This document shows, piece by piece, positions 33,846-46,000 of a stretch of DNA of 64,000 bases. This DNA comes from Aurelia coerulea. Lineage: Eukaryota; Cnidaria; Scyphozoa; Semaeostomeae; Ulmaridae. The first letter of the stretch is position 1; each line of letters begins with the position of its first letter. The notes beneath the pieces were generated by a model. That model did no database searches. It was not told where the DNA came from and saw only the letters and a list, made by a program, of their open reading frames with translations. The DNA lies in the NCBI GenBank assembly GCA_039566865.1, contig CM076961.1:12051501-12115500 (forward strand). Reading direction: 5' to 3'. A program made the translations under genes and the position numbers.

Positions 33846-33989
33846 TAATTTTTGATTGCGCTCTTGAAGGTAACGGATATTGTAGTTGCATCCCTTGGAA
33901 TAAAATAGACATTAGTTTCCATCACATGGAATCAACTTTTGTGACGCTGTGATATTTTTAAAATCAGTGATTAAGTGTTACAATTGCCC

Positions 33990-34865
33990 CGAGAACTTGA
34001 ATCAAGATCATCAAGAATAAATCACGAGAACTTGAATCAAGCTCATTTGAATAAATGGGGTCTACATCTAAATCAATATGGAACTAAAGTTATCACAGAA
34101 AAGTTTACAAGGTATTCAACACAAAGCTGACTGTCGTATAACAGTATGGATATTTCATCCAGTTTGTTATCTATAAATGCTATTTTGCCATCAGCAGAAT
34201 TACTAAGCAATTCAACCACCCCCACAAAAGGGGAGCAGGGGCGGATCCAGACATTCGCGCTGTGCTTGCGTAAGCATGTCTCTTTTGCTAGTTCAAGTTT
34301 AAAGAAAGAAATTCTATGAGAACTTTATAAATGGCGGTGAACCTATTTCTTTCAGTTTAATGAAATACTCAGCAAATTGTCAGATCATTTATGCTCGATA
34401 TTTCTATTTCGCCAACTCAATCTTTCAGTCGGTCGAGTCACTCAGTTCCAAATGCGAATCGCTCCATGGAGGATATTGAACGGTACTGCGGTGGAGAGCC
34501 ACACCTCCACAAACCTCGTTTCTGAAACTTTGTGTCTGCATAAATTCGTATGGAGCATCAAGTTCCGAATAAATTACTTCAACAAAGGTTAATCTGTGCA
34601 TAAATTGTGTGCGACTGCGGATAAACTAAGAAACTGCGCTGACATATGAGATGAATGGAAAAGCAGTACCAACTTTTCAGGGATACATACATGGTAATAT
34701 TGAGCTTATCCACAATAGTTGTGGCTCTTCATCTCTTTTAAAAAACAATCTTTTTTAAATCGAAAATAACTAAATTGTGTTACACATGATATCGCGAAAG
34801 AAAATTGGTTAAAAATATTAAAATGTTAAAAGATTGATAAAAATTACTTAATGGCGTCCTTTCAT
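33990..34865. other. Interval without a recognised gene
   Basis: Contains a short direct repeat (GAGAACTTGAATCAAG near 33990 and again near 34026). Otherwise AT-rich sequence without coding signal. Confidence 0.35.
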
Positions 34866-34869
34866 TGTT

Positions 34870-35055
34870 CATTAATCCTCGCAAATAAATGATCCCGCAA
34901 GGCTGAACAGAATGCGGAAAGATTCTTAGCGTTTCTTATTTCTGTTGGGAGCTGATTAAAGTATTTGCTTGCTTCATCTTGGAAAGTTCCGTTGATTAAT
35001 GATGTCGGTAGTTTTATTTCATCGCTGTTTCGTAATGCTCTACCCGTTTTTTAGA
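34870..35055 (-). pseudogene. LINE ORF2 C-terminal fragment
   Basis: On the minus strand it reads GRALRNSDEIKLPTSLI, then FQDEASKYFNQLPTEIRN and CSALRDHLFARINEQ before a stop near 34875. This is the C-terminal 'NS..K.PTSL..F...YFN.LP..IR' block of CR1/L2-like LINE polyproteins. The rest of the element is missing, so it is a fragment. Confidence 0.65.
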
Positions 35056-35120
35056 TCTCCAGTTTATTTATATCTGGCTAGTTGTCAGTGTGAATAGCTT
35101 TGTGTGTTAGCTTCAGATAA

Positions 35121-37090
35121 TTGAATTCTCTCCTTTCTTTAATTGGTAGCCAGTTCAATTTTACAACTTGCCCTAAGATCAGAAAACGATACATAATTTT
35201 CCTACAGCATGTGGTATATGCATTTTTGATTAGCAGATATTTGGGTCTTTTTAGTGCTGGAGAAGATTTTCCTACGAATCTGATTATGCTGCTTGCTGGT
35301 GATATTGAAACAAATCCAGGCCCGGCAACTACAAATTGCCTTAAATTTTGCCATTGGAATTTGAGTAGTATATGTGCTAGGTGTGGTATAAAGACCTCTT
35401 TAATAGAAGCTTACACCTCTATACACCATTTTGATGTCATAGCTATTTCTGAATCCATGTTAGATCGATCCATTAGCAATGATGAAATCTTCATAGAGGG
35501 TTTCAGTAGAGATATATTTAGAAGTGACCATCCAAGTAACTCCAAAGTTGGGGGAGCTTGTGTATATTTTTGCGAAGACCTACCCATAAAACGTAGAAAT
35601 GATCTCGAAGAATTGCAAGAGTTGATCGTTACCGAAGTCATCATTCACGTAAAACAGTGTTCTTTGTCACCCTATATCGAAGTCCTAGTCAGAATAGCGT
35701 GCAATTTGAACATTTCATCGACAAACTACAGAGGATGGTGGAAAAAATCAAAGCTGAAAACCCGCATTCTTTGATTCTCACGGGTGATTTTAATTGTAGA
35801 TCTTCACAATGGTGGGCAGGCGATGTCCAGCAACCAGAGGGGACAGCGTTGGAAGAACTGATCGAGGTTAATAATCTAAATCAGTTAATTGAAGAGCCTA
35901 CGAACATTCGAGGCGATAGTATGTCTTGCATTGATCTAATCATAACTGATCAGTCAAATTTATTTTCTGATTATGGAGTTCACCCTTCCTTAGATGAGCA
36001 CTGTCAACATCAAATAGTGTATGGCAAAATAAACATTTCTATACCGTCCCCACCACCATACAAAAGAACAATCTGGGATTACTCTAAGGCAAACATGCAA
36101 AATATTCATCACGACCTTCAGGCTATAGATTGGCATACCCGGTTTGATAACTTTGGTTCAGAGGAAATGACTGAGGTTTTTACAGGGTCCATCTACACCA
36201 CACTGACTTCTTATATTCCCAACAAGGTCATTACGTGTTGTGACAATGACCCACCCTGGATTACTCCTCGAATAAAAACAGCCATCAAGCGCAAGCAGAA
36301 AGTTTATAGGAATTTTTGCCAGCGAGGAAGAAGGGACCAGGATTGGAATAATGTAAAACGTGTTCGAAACGAAACATCTAACATTATTTTGAATGGTAAG
36401 GAAGAATATTTCAAAAAGACTTGGAAGGAAGCTCTCTGATCCAAATGAGGGTATAAAGAGTTATTGGTCCACTTTGAATAGGCTTATTAACAGGAAGAAA
36501 ACCATCAATATTCCTCCGTTATTAGAAAATGGACTGTTCATCACAAATGTACAAACCAAAGCTACTTTACTGAATAACTTTTTCATCGAACAGTGCTGTG
36601 CTATACCAACAGGAAGCACTCTCCCAAATTTTCGGCCTAGGTGTGACTCCATTCTTGAAAATGTAGAGATTGACAGGCAAAAAGTGGTCAAATTGATACG
36701 AGCACTTGATTCCTCAAAGGCACATGGCTGTGATAATATTTCCATAGCTATGATAAAAATATGTGACTCCACAATTGTTGAACCCCTTTGTATGATTTTT
36801 GAGAAATGTCTTGAAACCGGTCAGTATCCCTCAATTGGAAAAAGGCAAACATTATCCCTGTTCATAAGAAGGGTAGCAGACAATGTAAAAACAACTATCG
36901 CCCAATTTCTTTACTTCCTGTTTTTGGAAAATTGTTTGAAAAATTATTGTTTGATTCGATGTACGATCACTTTCGTCCTAACAGTCTCCTGACTGCCCAT
37001 CAGTCGGGTTTTCGTCCTGGTGACTGAACAATAAATCAGTTGCTGTCCATATGTCATAAAATTTATACTGGTTTTGAAGAGACACCTAAC
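35121..37090 (+). pseudogene. LINE ORF2: 2A-like leader, endonuclease, start of RT
   Basis: A hydrophobic leader ending LLAGDIETNPGPAT, a 2A-like peptide, precedes an APE-type endonuclease (FCHWNLSSICARCG, VIAISESMLDRS, VGGACVYFCEDLP, then LILTGDFNCRSSQWW and SLDEHCQHQIVYGK). Linker and RT N-terminus follow (SSKAHGCDNISIAMIK, NNYRPISLLPVFGKLFEKL, HQSGFRPGD). Frames change near 35655, 36420 and 36845, and a stop follows RPGD near 37025, so it is dead. Coding ends at ...YTGFEETPN, where an 8-bp microsatellite begins; the catalytic RT motifs are absent. CR1/L2-like by layout. Confidence 0.82.
35298..35324 (+). other. 2A-like ribosome-skipping motif
   Basis: GDIETNPGP matches the D-x-E-x-N-P-G-P consensus that makes ribosomes skip a peptide bond. 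Such motifs are known at the start of ORFs in some invertebrate non-LTR retrotransposons (family knowledge). It would release a leader of about 67 residues from the endonuclease. Confidence 0.75.
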
Positions 37091-37229
37091 AAGTATTCAA
37101 GTATTCAAGTATTCAAGTATTCAAGTATTCAAGTATTCAAGTATTCAAGTATTCAAGTATTCAAGTATTCAAGTATTCAAGTATTCAAGTATTCAAGTAT
37201 TCAAGTATTCAAGTATTCAAGTATTCAAT
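37090..37229 (+). repeat. (AAGTATTC)n microsatellite
   Basis: About 17 nearly perfect 8-bp units. It truncates the preceding LINE in its RT. The 24-bp period of codons makes the apparent peptide repeat KYSSIQVF; no gene is implied. Confidence 0.95.
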
Positions 37230-37437
37230 GCATATTCTCAGCAAATTTAAAACTAATACATTTCAACTGGTGTAGTGTATAATAGAAAGCTAAATTATTT
37301 AAAACAAATAATGACATTAAATATGCATACACTTAACAACAAAATATTGCTGAAGGACATATGAAAAGAACTCAAATGAGCTTTCGAGCCATATGCCCCT
37401 CTTGTGAATTACAATTTTAAGAACAGCAGTTTGAATA

Positions 37438-38752
37438 CCGGGTGAGTCAAAAAAAAAACGTGGGGTGTTTGGCGCACTGTGACGTTGCTTGTAGCCACCC
37501 GATCGTCGTGAAATGAATTAGTCCGTGCAGCAAAAGGTCTAACTTAAATTATAAGCCTTACCCCATCAAAATCGGTCACTTGGTGCATTATTTAAAACGT
37601 ATTTTCTTCGTAAGGCCTTGTATGGGAGTCTTGCAAACTGACGAAATCTTTAGCCAAGGCCCTTCAGCATTTTAGCCTTGCCAAAGTTACAGGTACACGT
37701 GGTATTATCAGGGGAGAATGAAATAGTTAGGAAATAGTGTTTTCTCTCCTGGGATGCCTTGTCATAACCTGCTCCTTGCGCATAGAATATGTTTAAAAGG
37801 CATTGAAAAAGTGTGCTTCTTTGTCTTGTGAAGAGATTTCCTTCAACCAGTTCAACGCGCTATAAAATTACAACGGGGCTCCCTGCTCACTAACAACGGC
37901 CGATTGAACCGCATTACACGTATTTTTCTTCATAAGAAACTAAGACCCGGGGCTGGTAGGCAGTTTCGCAAATGTTTGGGTCATTTTGCTACCAAAACTT
38001 TCTTACGTGTTTCTTATAATTTTAATGCCTGAAGTGTAGAGTTAATTATAAAACAAGTAAATAACATAATTCGCACTCAAAATATTGTCCAAACAGTTGC
38101 TATAACTGAACAGTGTCAAAACAATTTTGAGTGTGATAGGAAAATCAAACTGCAAATTACAAAAGTTTCTTAGCTTTTTAAATTTAGGTAGGGTTGTTTC
38201 TTAACTTTCGAAAAACTGAGCCTACCGTTTCTTATGAGCGGTTTCTTATAAAGAAATACGCGTACCTTGAATTTTGGCTGATGAAAATCGAGGGTTACCT
38301 TGCTCGTTTTCAAGAATAATGAAAAGCTGGTGTATCGAATGACCCGATTTAAGGCTTTATATTTCCTAGCATATACGCGTATTGGCTTAAAGTATTTCCC
38401 CAAAAGGGATGTATCCTTTTCCGAAAAGGTGTTTTCAAAACAATACGATTTTTGGGGAAGTTTCATGGATTCTTCTTGAAAACAAAAGGATTTTTGCCAA
38501 CCAAAGGTGTGCGAGATGTTTACTGAGTGATGCACCTCTTGCGATGAACGGTTATGAAGGAATTGAAAAAGTTGCAAGAGCTGTTCAGACATGAAAATAT
38601 CAGTTAATAATTGTTTTGTTCATAATTCTTTCATTTATTCAAGCTAAGTCGAGACGTCAATAAAACTGCAAGAGAAAATTCAAGTGACATTCACCAAACA
38701 TTTGTGTAAATGACCTAGCCAGCCCTACCGCAATGGAATCCTGGCAGAAAAA
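37438..38752 (+). repeat. Left TIR arm of the 12.8-kb element
   Basis: Inverted at about 48897-50209, with high similarity over the whole length. It contains a copy of the 355-bp MITE (37915-38264), as does the other arm, so that insertion predates arm duplication or was homogenised. The frame at 38170-38592 is a reading of the arm and is mirrored at 49057-49479. Confidence 0.85.
37915..38264. mobile_element. MITE of the 21005 family, copy 2 of 3
   Basis: Inverted relative to 21005-21394. Ends ACACGTATTTTTCTTCAT and its partner near 38245-38264; same interior words (CTTTTTAAATT...GGTAGG, TGTCCAAACAGTT...). It lies wholly within the left TIR arm. Confidence 0.75.
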
Positions 38753-39639
38753 AATAGCACTTATCGAGGGGTAATCACTCTGGAAATCTTGCAGCTAAAA
38801 TTCCGTAAAAAATCTTGAAAAAATCCTACATTTTCGAATTATCTTGAACATCTCAGAAATGTTGAAAAAATCTTGGAAATCCCAAAGAAAACTCTAAAAT
38901 CTATCAAATCCTAAAAAATCGTACAAGTCTCAAGACGCTAAAAACCTCAACAAGTCTTAGAAATCTTAAAATATCTTTGATAATTTAAGAAAAAATCTAA
39001 AAAATCATACGCTCATACGCTATTTTTGGAATTATTTGCCCCCGGTACCAAGTGCCCCCTGGTATACGTAAATGATTTCCACTGACCTTTGATAGGAAGC
39101 CTAGGAGCCCAGCTTTTACGAATTCACGAAGAACATTCAAAGGAGCTGTTCCTTGAAATTTTCTTATGCTAATGCCAGAGAATGGCACAAACCCAAAAGC
39201 AGACTCCCGAATAACTTTGTGGTGAAGCGATTTAGTGCTTTGAAAAATCCAAGCGAGAATGAGTGGAAAGTGGAAAACAGATCACATTCTCTTCACACGG
39301 AGCGAAGAGCCAGAGATCGCGCATTTAAATCAAATTTCAACGGAACAAGCCTGTTTTGTGTTCGAAAATGTGCGCCTCGCACGTTCGCACGAAAAATGAA
39401 CCAAGTGGAAACCGGCTTTAAATAATCTCAGCAGATTTACAGTATCTCTAATTGTTGAATTACTCATTTGTTGTAAAATGTTTGGTGCTATTGTACGGTA
39501 TGCTTCTTGTTGCATGCTTCAAAAAGGGATTTTCACGTGCCAAGCAATTTCTAAATGTTTCTGTTGCCAGTCACTCTTCTGTATAATCCATTAGGCCTAC
39601 ATTAATATATTTTCTGACTGGCAACTCTTCCCTTCAAAC
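38753..39639. other. Non-coding interval upstream of the transposase
   Basis: The first 250 bp (38790-39000) are a degenerate AAATCTTGAAAAA-type low-complexity repeat. The rest has no recognised feature. No clear promoter was seen. Confidence 0.4.
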
Positions 39640-40725
39640 ATGCCTCACTTGACAGTAGACCAGAGAGTTTGGGTGTGCAGTGAATTGGCACGTACGGGAA
39701 ATGCTGAAGAAGTCGCAAGACTTTGGCGCAGAAATTGGCCTGGCATTGAAGCCCCTTCAGCTTGGACTATAAAGCGCAACTTTCAGAAATTTGAAAGGCA
39801 CGGTACGTGCTTGAACAGAAACAGAGGCAATAGCGGGCGTGGCCGCACGGTAAGAGCGCGGGAGAATGTTGAACGAGTGCGCGAGGAGCTACTCGAAAAT
39901 GGAGTTAGAAGTTCAAGGCGCAACGGGCTTGGTGTCTCCCAATCATCATTCGTCCGCATTGTCAGGGAGCTCAAATTCCACCCATACATTCTTACAAAAT
40001 GTCAAAAGCTTGAAATTGGTGATCCTGCTCAGCGACTCGAATTTTGCAATTGGTTGCTAGATACCGTTGCCCAGAATCCTGAAATGATGAGCAACCTTCT
40101 TACCTCTGACGAAGCCATTTTCAGCCTCAATTCAGAAGTAAATCGAAAAAACGTTGTCCATTATGCACAATCACGTAACGGACACCCAGAAAACCATTTT
40201 GTGGAATATAAGCAAGGGGCAGGTCAAGTGATGGTATGGGTTGGAGTGATGAAAAACGGGGCTATATTTGGACCCCATTTCGTCGAAGGAAAGCTTGATT
40301 CCAGAGAATACCTGCGCATTGTAAGGTACAATGTTATCCAGAGGGAATTTCACCAACAAGGCATTGACCGCCAAAGAATTTGGTGGCAGCAGGATGGCGC
40401 CCCAGCACATACCAGCAACCAGAGTATGCAATATCTAATGGGTCAGTTCCCGGGAAAGGTAATCAGTAGAAGAGGAGATATCCCATGGCCTCCTCGATCC
40501 CCTGATCTGGCAATATGTGACTTTTTCTTGTGGGGTTACCTCAAGCAAACTATTTGGAACGTTCCTGTTGAGCTTCAACCACAGAATCTGCCACAGTTGC
40601 GTGACGCAATCATACGTGCATGCAATGGCATTGACAGGGAGATGATAACAAATTCCTTTGATGGGATGTTGAGGCGTTGCAGAAAGTGCATTGAAGCAGA
40701 CGGACACACATTTGAAAATGAATAA
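39640..40725 (+). CDS. IS630-Tc1-mariner superfamily transposase (DD36D spacing)
   Basis: 361 aa, uninterrupted, with a good ATG. N-terminal helix-turn-helix (residues about 5-50: DQRVWVCSELARTGNAEEVA, then WTIKRNFQKFERHGT), a DUF4817-like start, and a basic linker. The catalytic domain shows the first Asp in LLTSDEAIFSLNS, the second in IWWQQDGAPAHTS and the third in WPPRSPDLAICDFFLW. By my count 36 residues lie between the second and third Asp. This excises and inserts DNA at TA sites. Length (about 350 aa) is right for the superfamily. It is the only intact DNA transposase in the window and sits inside the 12.8-kb TA element. Low divergence is suggested by the absence of stops; activity cannot be judged. 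Confidence 0.88.
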   Translation: MPHLTVDQRVWVCSELARTGNAEEVARLWRRNWPGIEAPSAWTIKRNFQKFERHGTCLNRNRGNSGRGRTVRARENVERVREELLENGVRSSRRNGLGVSQSSFVRIVRELKFHPYILTKCQKLEIGDPAQRLEFCNWLLDTVAQNPEMMSNLLTSDEAIFSLNSEVNRKNVVHYAQSRNGHPENHFVEYKQGAGQVMVWVGVMKNGAIFGPHFVEGKLDSREYLRIVRYNVIQREFHQQGIDRQRIWWQQDGAPAHTSNQSMQYLMGQFPGKVISRRGDIPWPPRSPDLAICDFFLWGYLKQTIWNVPVELQPQNLPQLRDAIIRACNGIDREMITNSFDGMLRRCRKCIEADGHTFENE

Positions 40726-41404
40726 CTTGGTGGCAGCTTTATTATTTCTAGAGAAGTAGTCTAATACCTGATCAAAATTCACCCCCCCCCCCTTCCGATG
40801 ATCTTAACTGAAATATTTGCCCCTTGAAAAGAAATGTTTTCAATTATACCACACAGCAGTAAAATTTACGTAGAAGCCTACTCCGGGATAATGCAAAAGT
40901 AAGAATGCATCAAACAACCGTCCTTCGAACACGAGTCTCCGGTCCAACATTTTCTGATAAATGACCAACGAAAGAATAACCTTAAAGTTTTTATGCCGTA
41001 CATAACTTGAGAAACCAAAGAAATCTGTTGAATACCGGAGTCTTTGCTGAATATTTTCGTCTGACACTGGTCACAGAAAGTTTTCAGATAAGAACGGAGA
41101 GAGATCATTTGTTACTGTTCTTTGGATCTTATCTCATGATTAGATATGATAGTGCCAGAGAAAGATATTAGCACTGAATAACGGAGCAATTTGTTGAAAA
41201 ATTTGTCTGACACTGGTCATGTCAAATAGTCAGATACGATCGGAAGCAGTAGAAACGAGAAAATGGATCCTCAAACGTGCACATGAAGGCTAAGAATACC
41301 CAAATTCCTTGCTAAAAACATTTGGGCATTCTTCATGCTTTTCTTGCAACACAATAAGTTAGTTTGCTTTAAGTTTGCTTTTTCAGATCAGTGCGCCATA
41401 TCTA
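40726..41404. other. Non-coding interval after the transposase
   Basis: A C-run (40782-40792), then AT-rich sequence with three occurrences of GACACTGGTCA-like words (near 41063, 41210 and, beyond the MITE, 42058). No gene. Confidence 0.4.
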
Positions 41405-42013
41405 CCTGCTGTCCCAAAAAAAGTATACTGATTTGGTTGACTCCAGCGATGTGAGTTTAGCTTCAATTAATGTCTAGTCACTCTAGAAATGTTCCTTGGT
41501 AGTTAACTTGAAGAAAGGTACCTCGTTTGTTGGTATTGGTGCTTTGAGAGCAGACATGTTAATCTTGAAAGCTAAAATTTGCCTCTTCCTGCAAACCAGA
41601 GCTTTAGCCTTTTGGCCTGAGCAGATTCTCAAGGCACTGCATATAAATCAACGATTACCTTGATAAAATGTGAACAATATCAGATCTTGTGTTATTTTGT
41701 TTTCCAGAAATCACCCCCCCCCCCCTCACCCCATCCGGCAGTTTTCTTAATTTTTCATTAATTTTAGTTATCAATTTCGATGTGCTTCAGAAATTTGCTT
41801 AGGCCAAAAGGCCAAAGCTCTGGTTTGCAGGTGGACGAAAATTTGAGCTTTCAAGATTGATATTTCTGCTCTCACAGCGCCAATACCAACAAACAAAGTA
41901 TCTCTGTTCAAGCTAACTATTGTGGAACATTTTGAGAGTGATTAGCCATTCATTAAAAATAAATTCACATCGCTGGAGCTAACCAAATCTGTACATTATT
42001 TTTTGGGACCCGG
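41405..42013. mobile_element. 609-bp TA-flanked MITE
   Basis: TA at 41403-41404 and 42014-42015. The left end is CCTGCTGTCCCAAAAAAAG and the reverse-complemented right end CCGGGTCCCAAAAAATAAT, with continuing similarity (GATTTGGTT, CTCCAGCGATGTGA). An inner word (ACTTGAAGA...ACCT, ATTGGTGC) recurs in the 6337-7317 element. Confidence 0.75.
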
Positions 42014-42232
42014 TATTCCTTAAACTTTTCTTTCGGGACTTACCTAGCGATTTGCTGTGACCAGTGTCAGACGAAAATATTCATCAAAACAATCCACTTT
42101 TCTACGCAATGCTACCCATCCGTCTACTTTTCCATGCGTTCGTGAAAATTCAGTAGGCCTTTTGAGAAATATTTCGAATTTTACTGTTTCTGCTCGTTAT
42201 TGCTCGTTTTGGTTTTTGTTGCTTGTCTTCTT

Positions 42233-42425
42233 GTACACTGGACCGATTTTGAAGATTTATGACTTAATCTTTAGCAGAAAGCCTGAATTAGATACAAGCG
42301 AGTTTCTTAAAATTTTCGTTTTCGAAAACACTGAAAACGATCAAAAAACGTTGATCAAATTTTCTAAAGACTCAACATGAATGGACAAAGAGAAAACCTT
42401 TTCAACGTGATTGGGGGATTTGAAA
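42233..42425 (+). repeat. Inner inverted repeat, left arm
   Basis: Matches 48405-48636 inverted (TACACTGGACCGATTTTGAAG..., AAAGCCTGAATTAGA, CATGAATGGACAA). The pair tightly brackets the CR1-like LINE, as if the LINE entered the loop of an older foldback. Confidence 0.65.
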
Positions 42426-43089
42426 ATGTATTATTGTAAACTTCTGCACGAGAGTTATTTCAACGATTGGCCTGTTGCGAAATTCTGTAGTAGTTACAAT
42501 AAAATGCCTCCCCAAAGAATAAATAATGTAACAAGACTCCATGCTTGCTGGCCCCATGACGCTTCCTCGCTTGTCTTTTAAACCCCCTTGACACTTGACA
42601 CAGGAACACAACCTGCACCAAAGCATAAATTCAATGACATCACAAAAGGAAAGACAGTTCTTTGTATCCTTGAGAATATTATTACATTTCTCCCAGGATA
42701 GTACGAACTCTCAGTTTCAGTTTCAGTTCAGTTTTCATTATCAACAAATATATCTAAATACATCAATACATCAAAGACTACAAATAAATTACAATTTTTA
42801 CCTAAATTAAATAAGACAATCAATATACAGATGACAATATATTAGTACACAAGGATACACTGCAAGGATACAATTACACCCAACACAAAGAAATGAAAAG
42901 AGACATGGTACAGTACGAAACATAAGTATTTAGATATATTTGTCTAAGGAGGAGCTCTCTAATAGGTAAACTAATCGAGAGAGAGCCCCCCCCCCCCCCA
43001 TCTAAAAACTAAAGAACAAGGAAAAACTTTTCTTAAGAATAAACACAAAACCAGAAGATGCCCCCAAAGAACTAAATGTTGGTGTAAAA

Positions 43090-46000
43090 TCAAAGACCAT
43101 AACCATTGACAAAGAATTCCTTCAATTTTGATTTGAAAATATTAAATGAAACTGACATTTTAATGAAAATAGGTATGTCATTCCATAGTTTAGCACCAAA
43201 ATACTTTATAGACCTTAGACCATAGAGAAAGGTATTCCTTATGGATTGAAAAATATCACCCCTAGCTGCCTGACGAGTTTCATGACTGTGAACAGTGTTA
43301 CTGAGCGTAAAGTAGTTGAGAAAATGAGAAGGAGAAAGTCCATTGAGAGACTTGTAGACAAATTTGAGTATATCATGATGTATCATGTCTGTTAGTTTAA
43401 GAATTTTTAGAGAAAAGAAGATTGGTGTTGAAGGAGAGAAAAGGGGCTGAAAGGAGATAGACCTGAGTACTTTTTTCTGCAACAAGAAGAGAGGTTCAAG
43501 GAAAGTATCATAGGAGAGACCCCAAGTTGATGAACCATAGCTAAGAAAGGAAGAGAAAATAGAGAAGTAAAGATTTTTCAGAATATCCTGTGGAAGGAGG
43601 TGTCTAATTTTGAAGAAGATCCCAGATGTCCTGGAGAGTTTTTTAGTCAACTCAGAAATATGGAATTTCCAGGAAAGATGCTCATCCATCAGCACGCTCA
43701 AAAATTTAACATATCTAGATCTGGTCACTAATTTCTTACCAAATTTAATAAGAATATGCTCAGGCAATTTCTTTCTAGGGGAGTGAAATACAACAAAGTT
43801 TGTTTTTTCAATGTTCAGAGCTAATTTATTAACTTCAAGCCATGACTTTACTTTTATCAGTTCTTTATTGATTTTATACTGAAGCTTTGCAATATTTTCA
43901 GTTTCAAAATAAATATTTGTATCATCTGCAAACAAGAAGAAAGAAAGCACTTTGGATACATTAGGCAGGTCATTGATATAGATTAGAAACAGTAATGGAA
44001 CAAGTACAGAGCCCTGAGGAACACCACAAGTAACTTTGCTAAAACTAGAAGAATGATTGTTGATTGAAACATATTGAAGTCTTTCCGTAAGGTAGGACTC
44101 AAACCAGTGCAGTGCTGAGCCTCTTATTCCATAGTGACTAAGTTTTTGTAGTAGAATGTTATGGTTGACAGTATCAAAGGCTTTTTGCAGGTCAATAAAG
44201 ATCCCACAGCCAATTCTTTTTGAGTCCAAAGTAGATTTAATTCTCTCACTTAAACTGATCAATGCATGATCAGTGGAATGACCATTGCGGAATCCAAATT
44301 GCATTTGAAACAGGATTTCATGAAGTTCTAGAAAATTGTACAAGCGTTGATGCATGAGCTTTTCAAAGATCTTACTAAATACTGACAGCAAAGAGATGGG
44401 TCTGTAATTTGAATTCTTGGAGGCATCACCTTTTTTGAAAATAGGAATAACTTTAGCAATCTTTAGTTTATCAGGAAAGATACCATTTAGAAATGATTCA
44501 TTGATGATTTGAGAGAGCTGTATGGAAATGTGTGGGTCAAGAACTTTCAATAGTTTGACTGGAATACTATTAGGCCCAGTAGATTTACCCTTCTTAAGTG
44601 ACTGGATTATCAAAGAAACCTCAACAGGAACAGTGGGAGATATAAAGAAGCAGCTGTTATTAGAAGAAGCTAGATATCTTAGAGGAGAATTTGAGTTCCT
44701 AGGGATTTTACTTGTAATTTTGTTAGCAACATTGATAAAATAGTCATTAAAGTTGTTGGCAATTAAGTTAGGATCGGTTATCTTATTACCATTCTCATTA
44801 GTTATGAATGGGATCGAATTTGTTTCACCGCCATTACTTTTCATTTTTATCACACTTCTGATCCCCTTCCAGAGTAACTTCATATTTGATTTGTTTTCAG
44901 CAAAATAATGTTGAAAGTAACTTTTTTTGCTTTCTTTTATCTCATTAACAACGCGATTACGAAATAGTTTATAATGGGCATAAACTTCAGAGGATTCTGC
45001 ATGTTTGAACTGCTGGAAAACTCTGTCTCTGACCCTCATCATATGTTGGATTTGGTTGTTAATCCATGGTTTGTTTCTTAGTTTCAACGATTTTTTGTTT
45101 AATTTCTTTTTTGGACAATGTTTTTCAACAAGCTGGTTGAGGTTAGTTAGGAATTGATCAAATTTATGGTCAACAGTATGATCATCAGTATTTAGAAATG
45201 CAAAATCCATTTTTTGATAGTCATCAAGGAATTTTGATTCATCAAAATTTTTGTAATTATAAACACAGTAAGAAGATTTATTATAGTCAGGAGCAGAGTT
45301 ATTGAAAATAGAAAACTGAGGGAAGTGATCGGAAATTTGTACTAGGACATTTCCACTTGTTACCTTACGAGATAAATAATTAGAAAAGATGTTATCAATG
45401 AGCGTTGCTGTTGAATCAGTTACCCTGGTTGGTTGAAGTATAAGTGGCTGGAAGTGGTTGGAAAACATAGCATTGATAAATTCACTAGTGAGTGTGTGAT
45501 TCTCAGAATTTAGTAGATTTATGTTGAAGTCCCCCATAATGACAGCAATTTTATTTTCATTGGCAACCTGGGACAAGACTTCTTGCATGTGGTCAATAAA
45601 GGCATTGATGTCAGAGCTTGGATGACGGTAAGCACAGCAACATAGAATGGTCTTGGATTTAGCATTCTCAATTTCAATCCAGACTGTCTCATATTCACAT
45701 GAACTAATACTAAGGTCTCGTCTCTTGTTAGCTTTAAGGACTGACTTAACATAAATACCAACACCTCCAGCAGCACTCTGGGAGGAGGTATAGTGGAATT
45801 TGTACCCAGGAAGGTCAATATTTGTTGAGATGGGCAGTTCAACAGACTCCTTGATTTCAGAAAGACCAATGAGTTGGAAGTCAATACCAATGTTTCCCAA
45901 GAGAGCAAAAAGTTCATCAAAATGGAGTGGAAGGCTCCTTATATTCATATGCAGGACTGAGAAATCATTTGCCGAGGTTTCCAGAGATTGCAGTTCTGAA

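Noticed and set aside
37040..37282. Peptide repeat KYSSIQVF
   Set aside because: Translation of the 8-bp microsatellite.
38170..38592. 140-codon protein, mirrored at 49057-49479
   Set aside because: Both are readings of the inverted arms of one element and show no domain.
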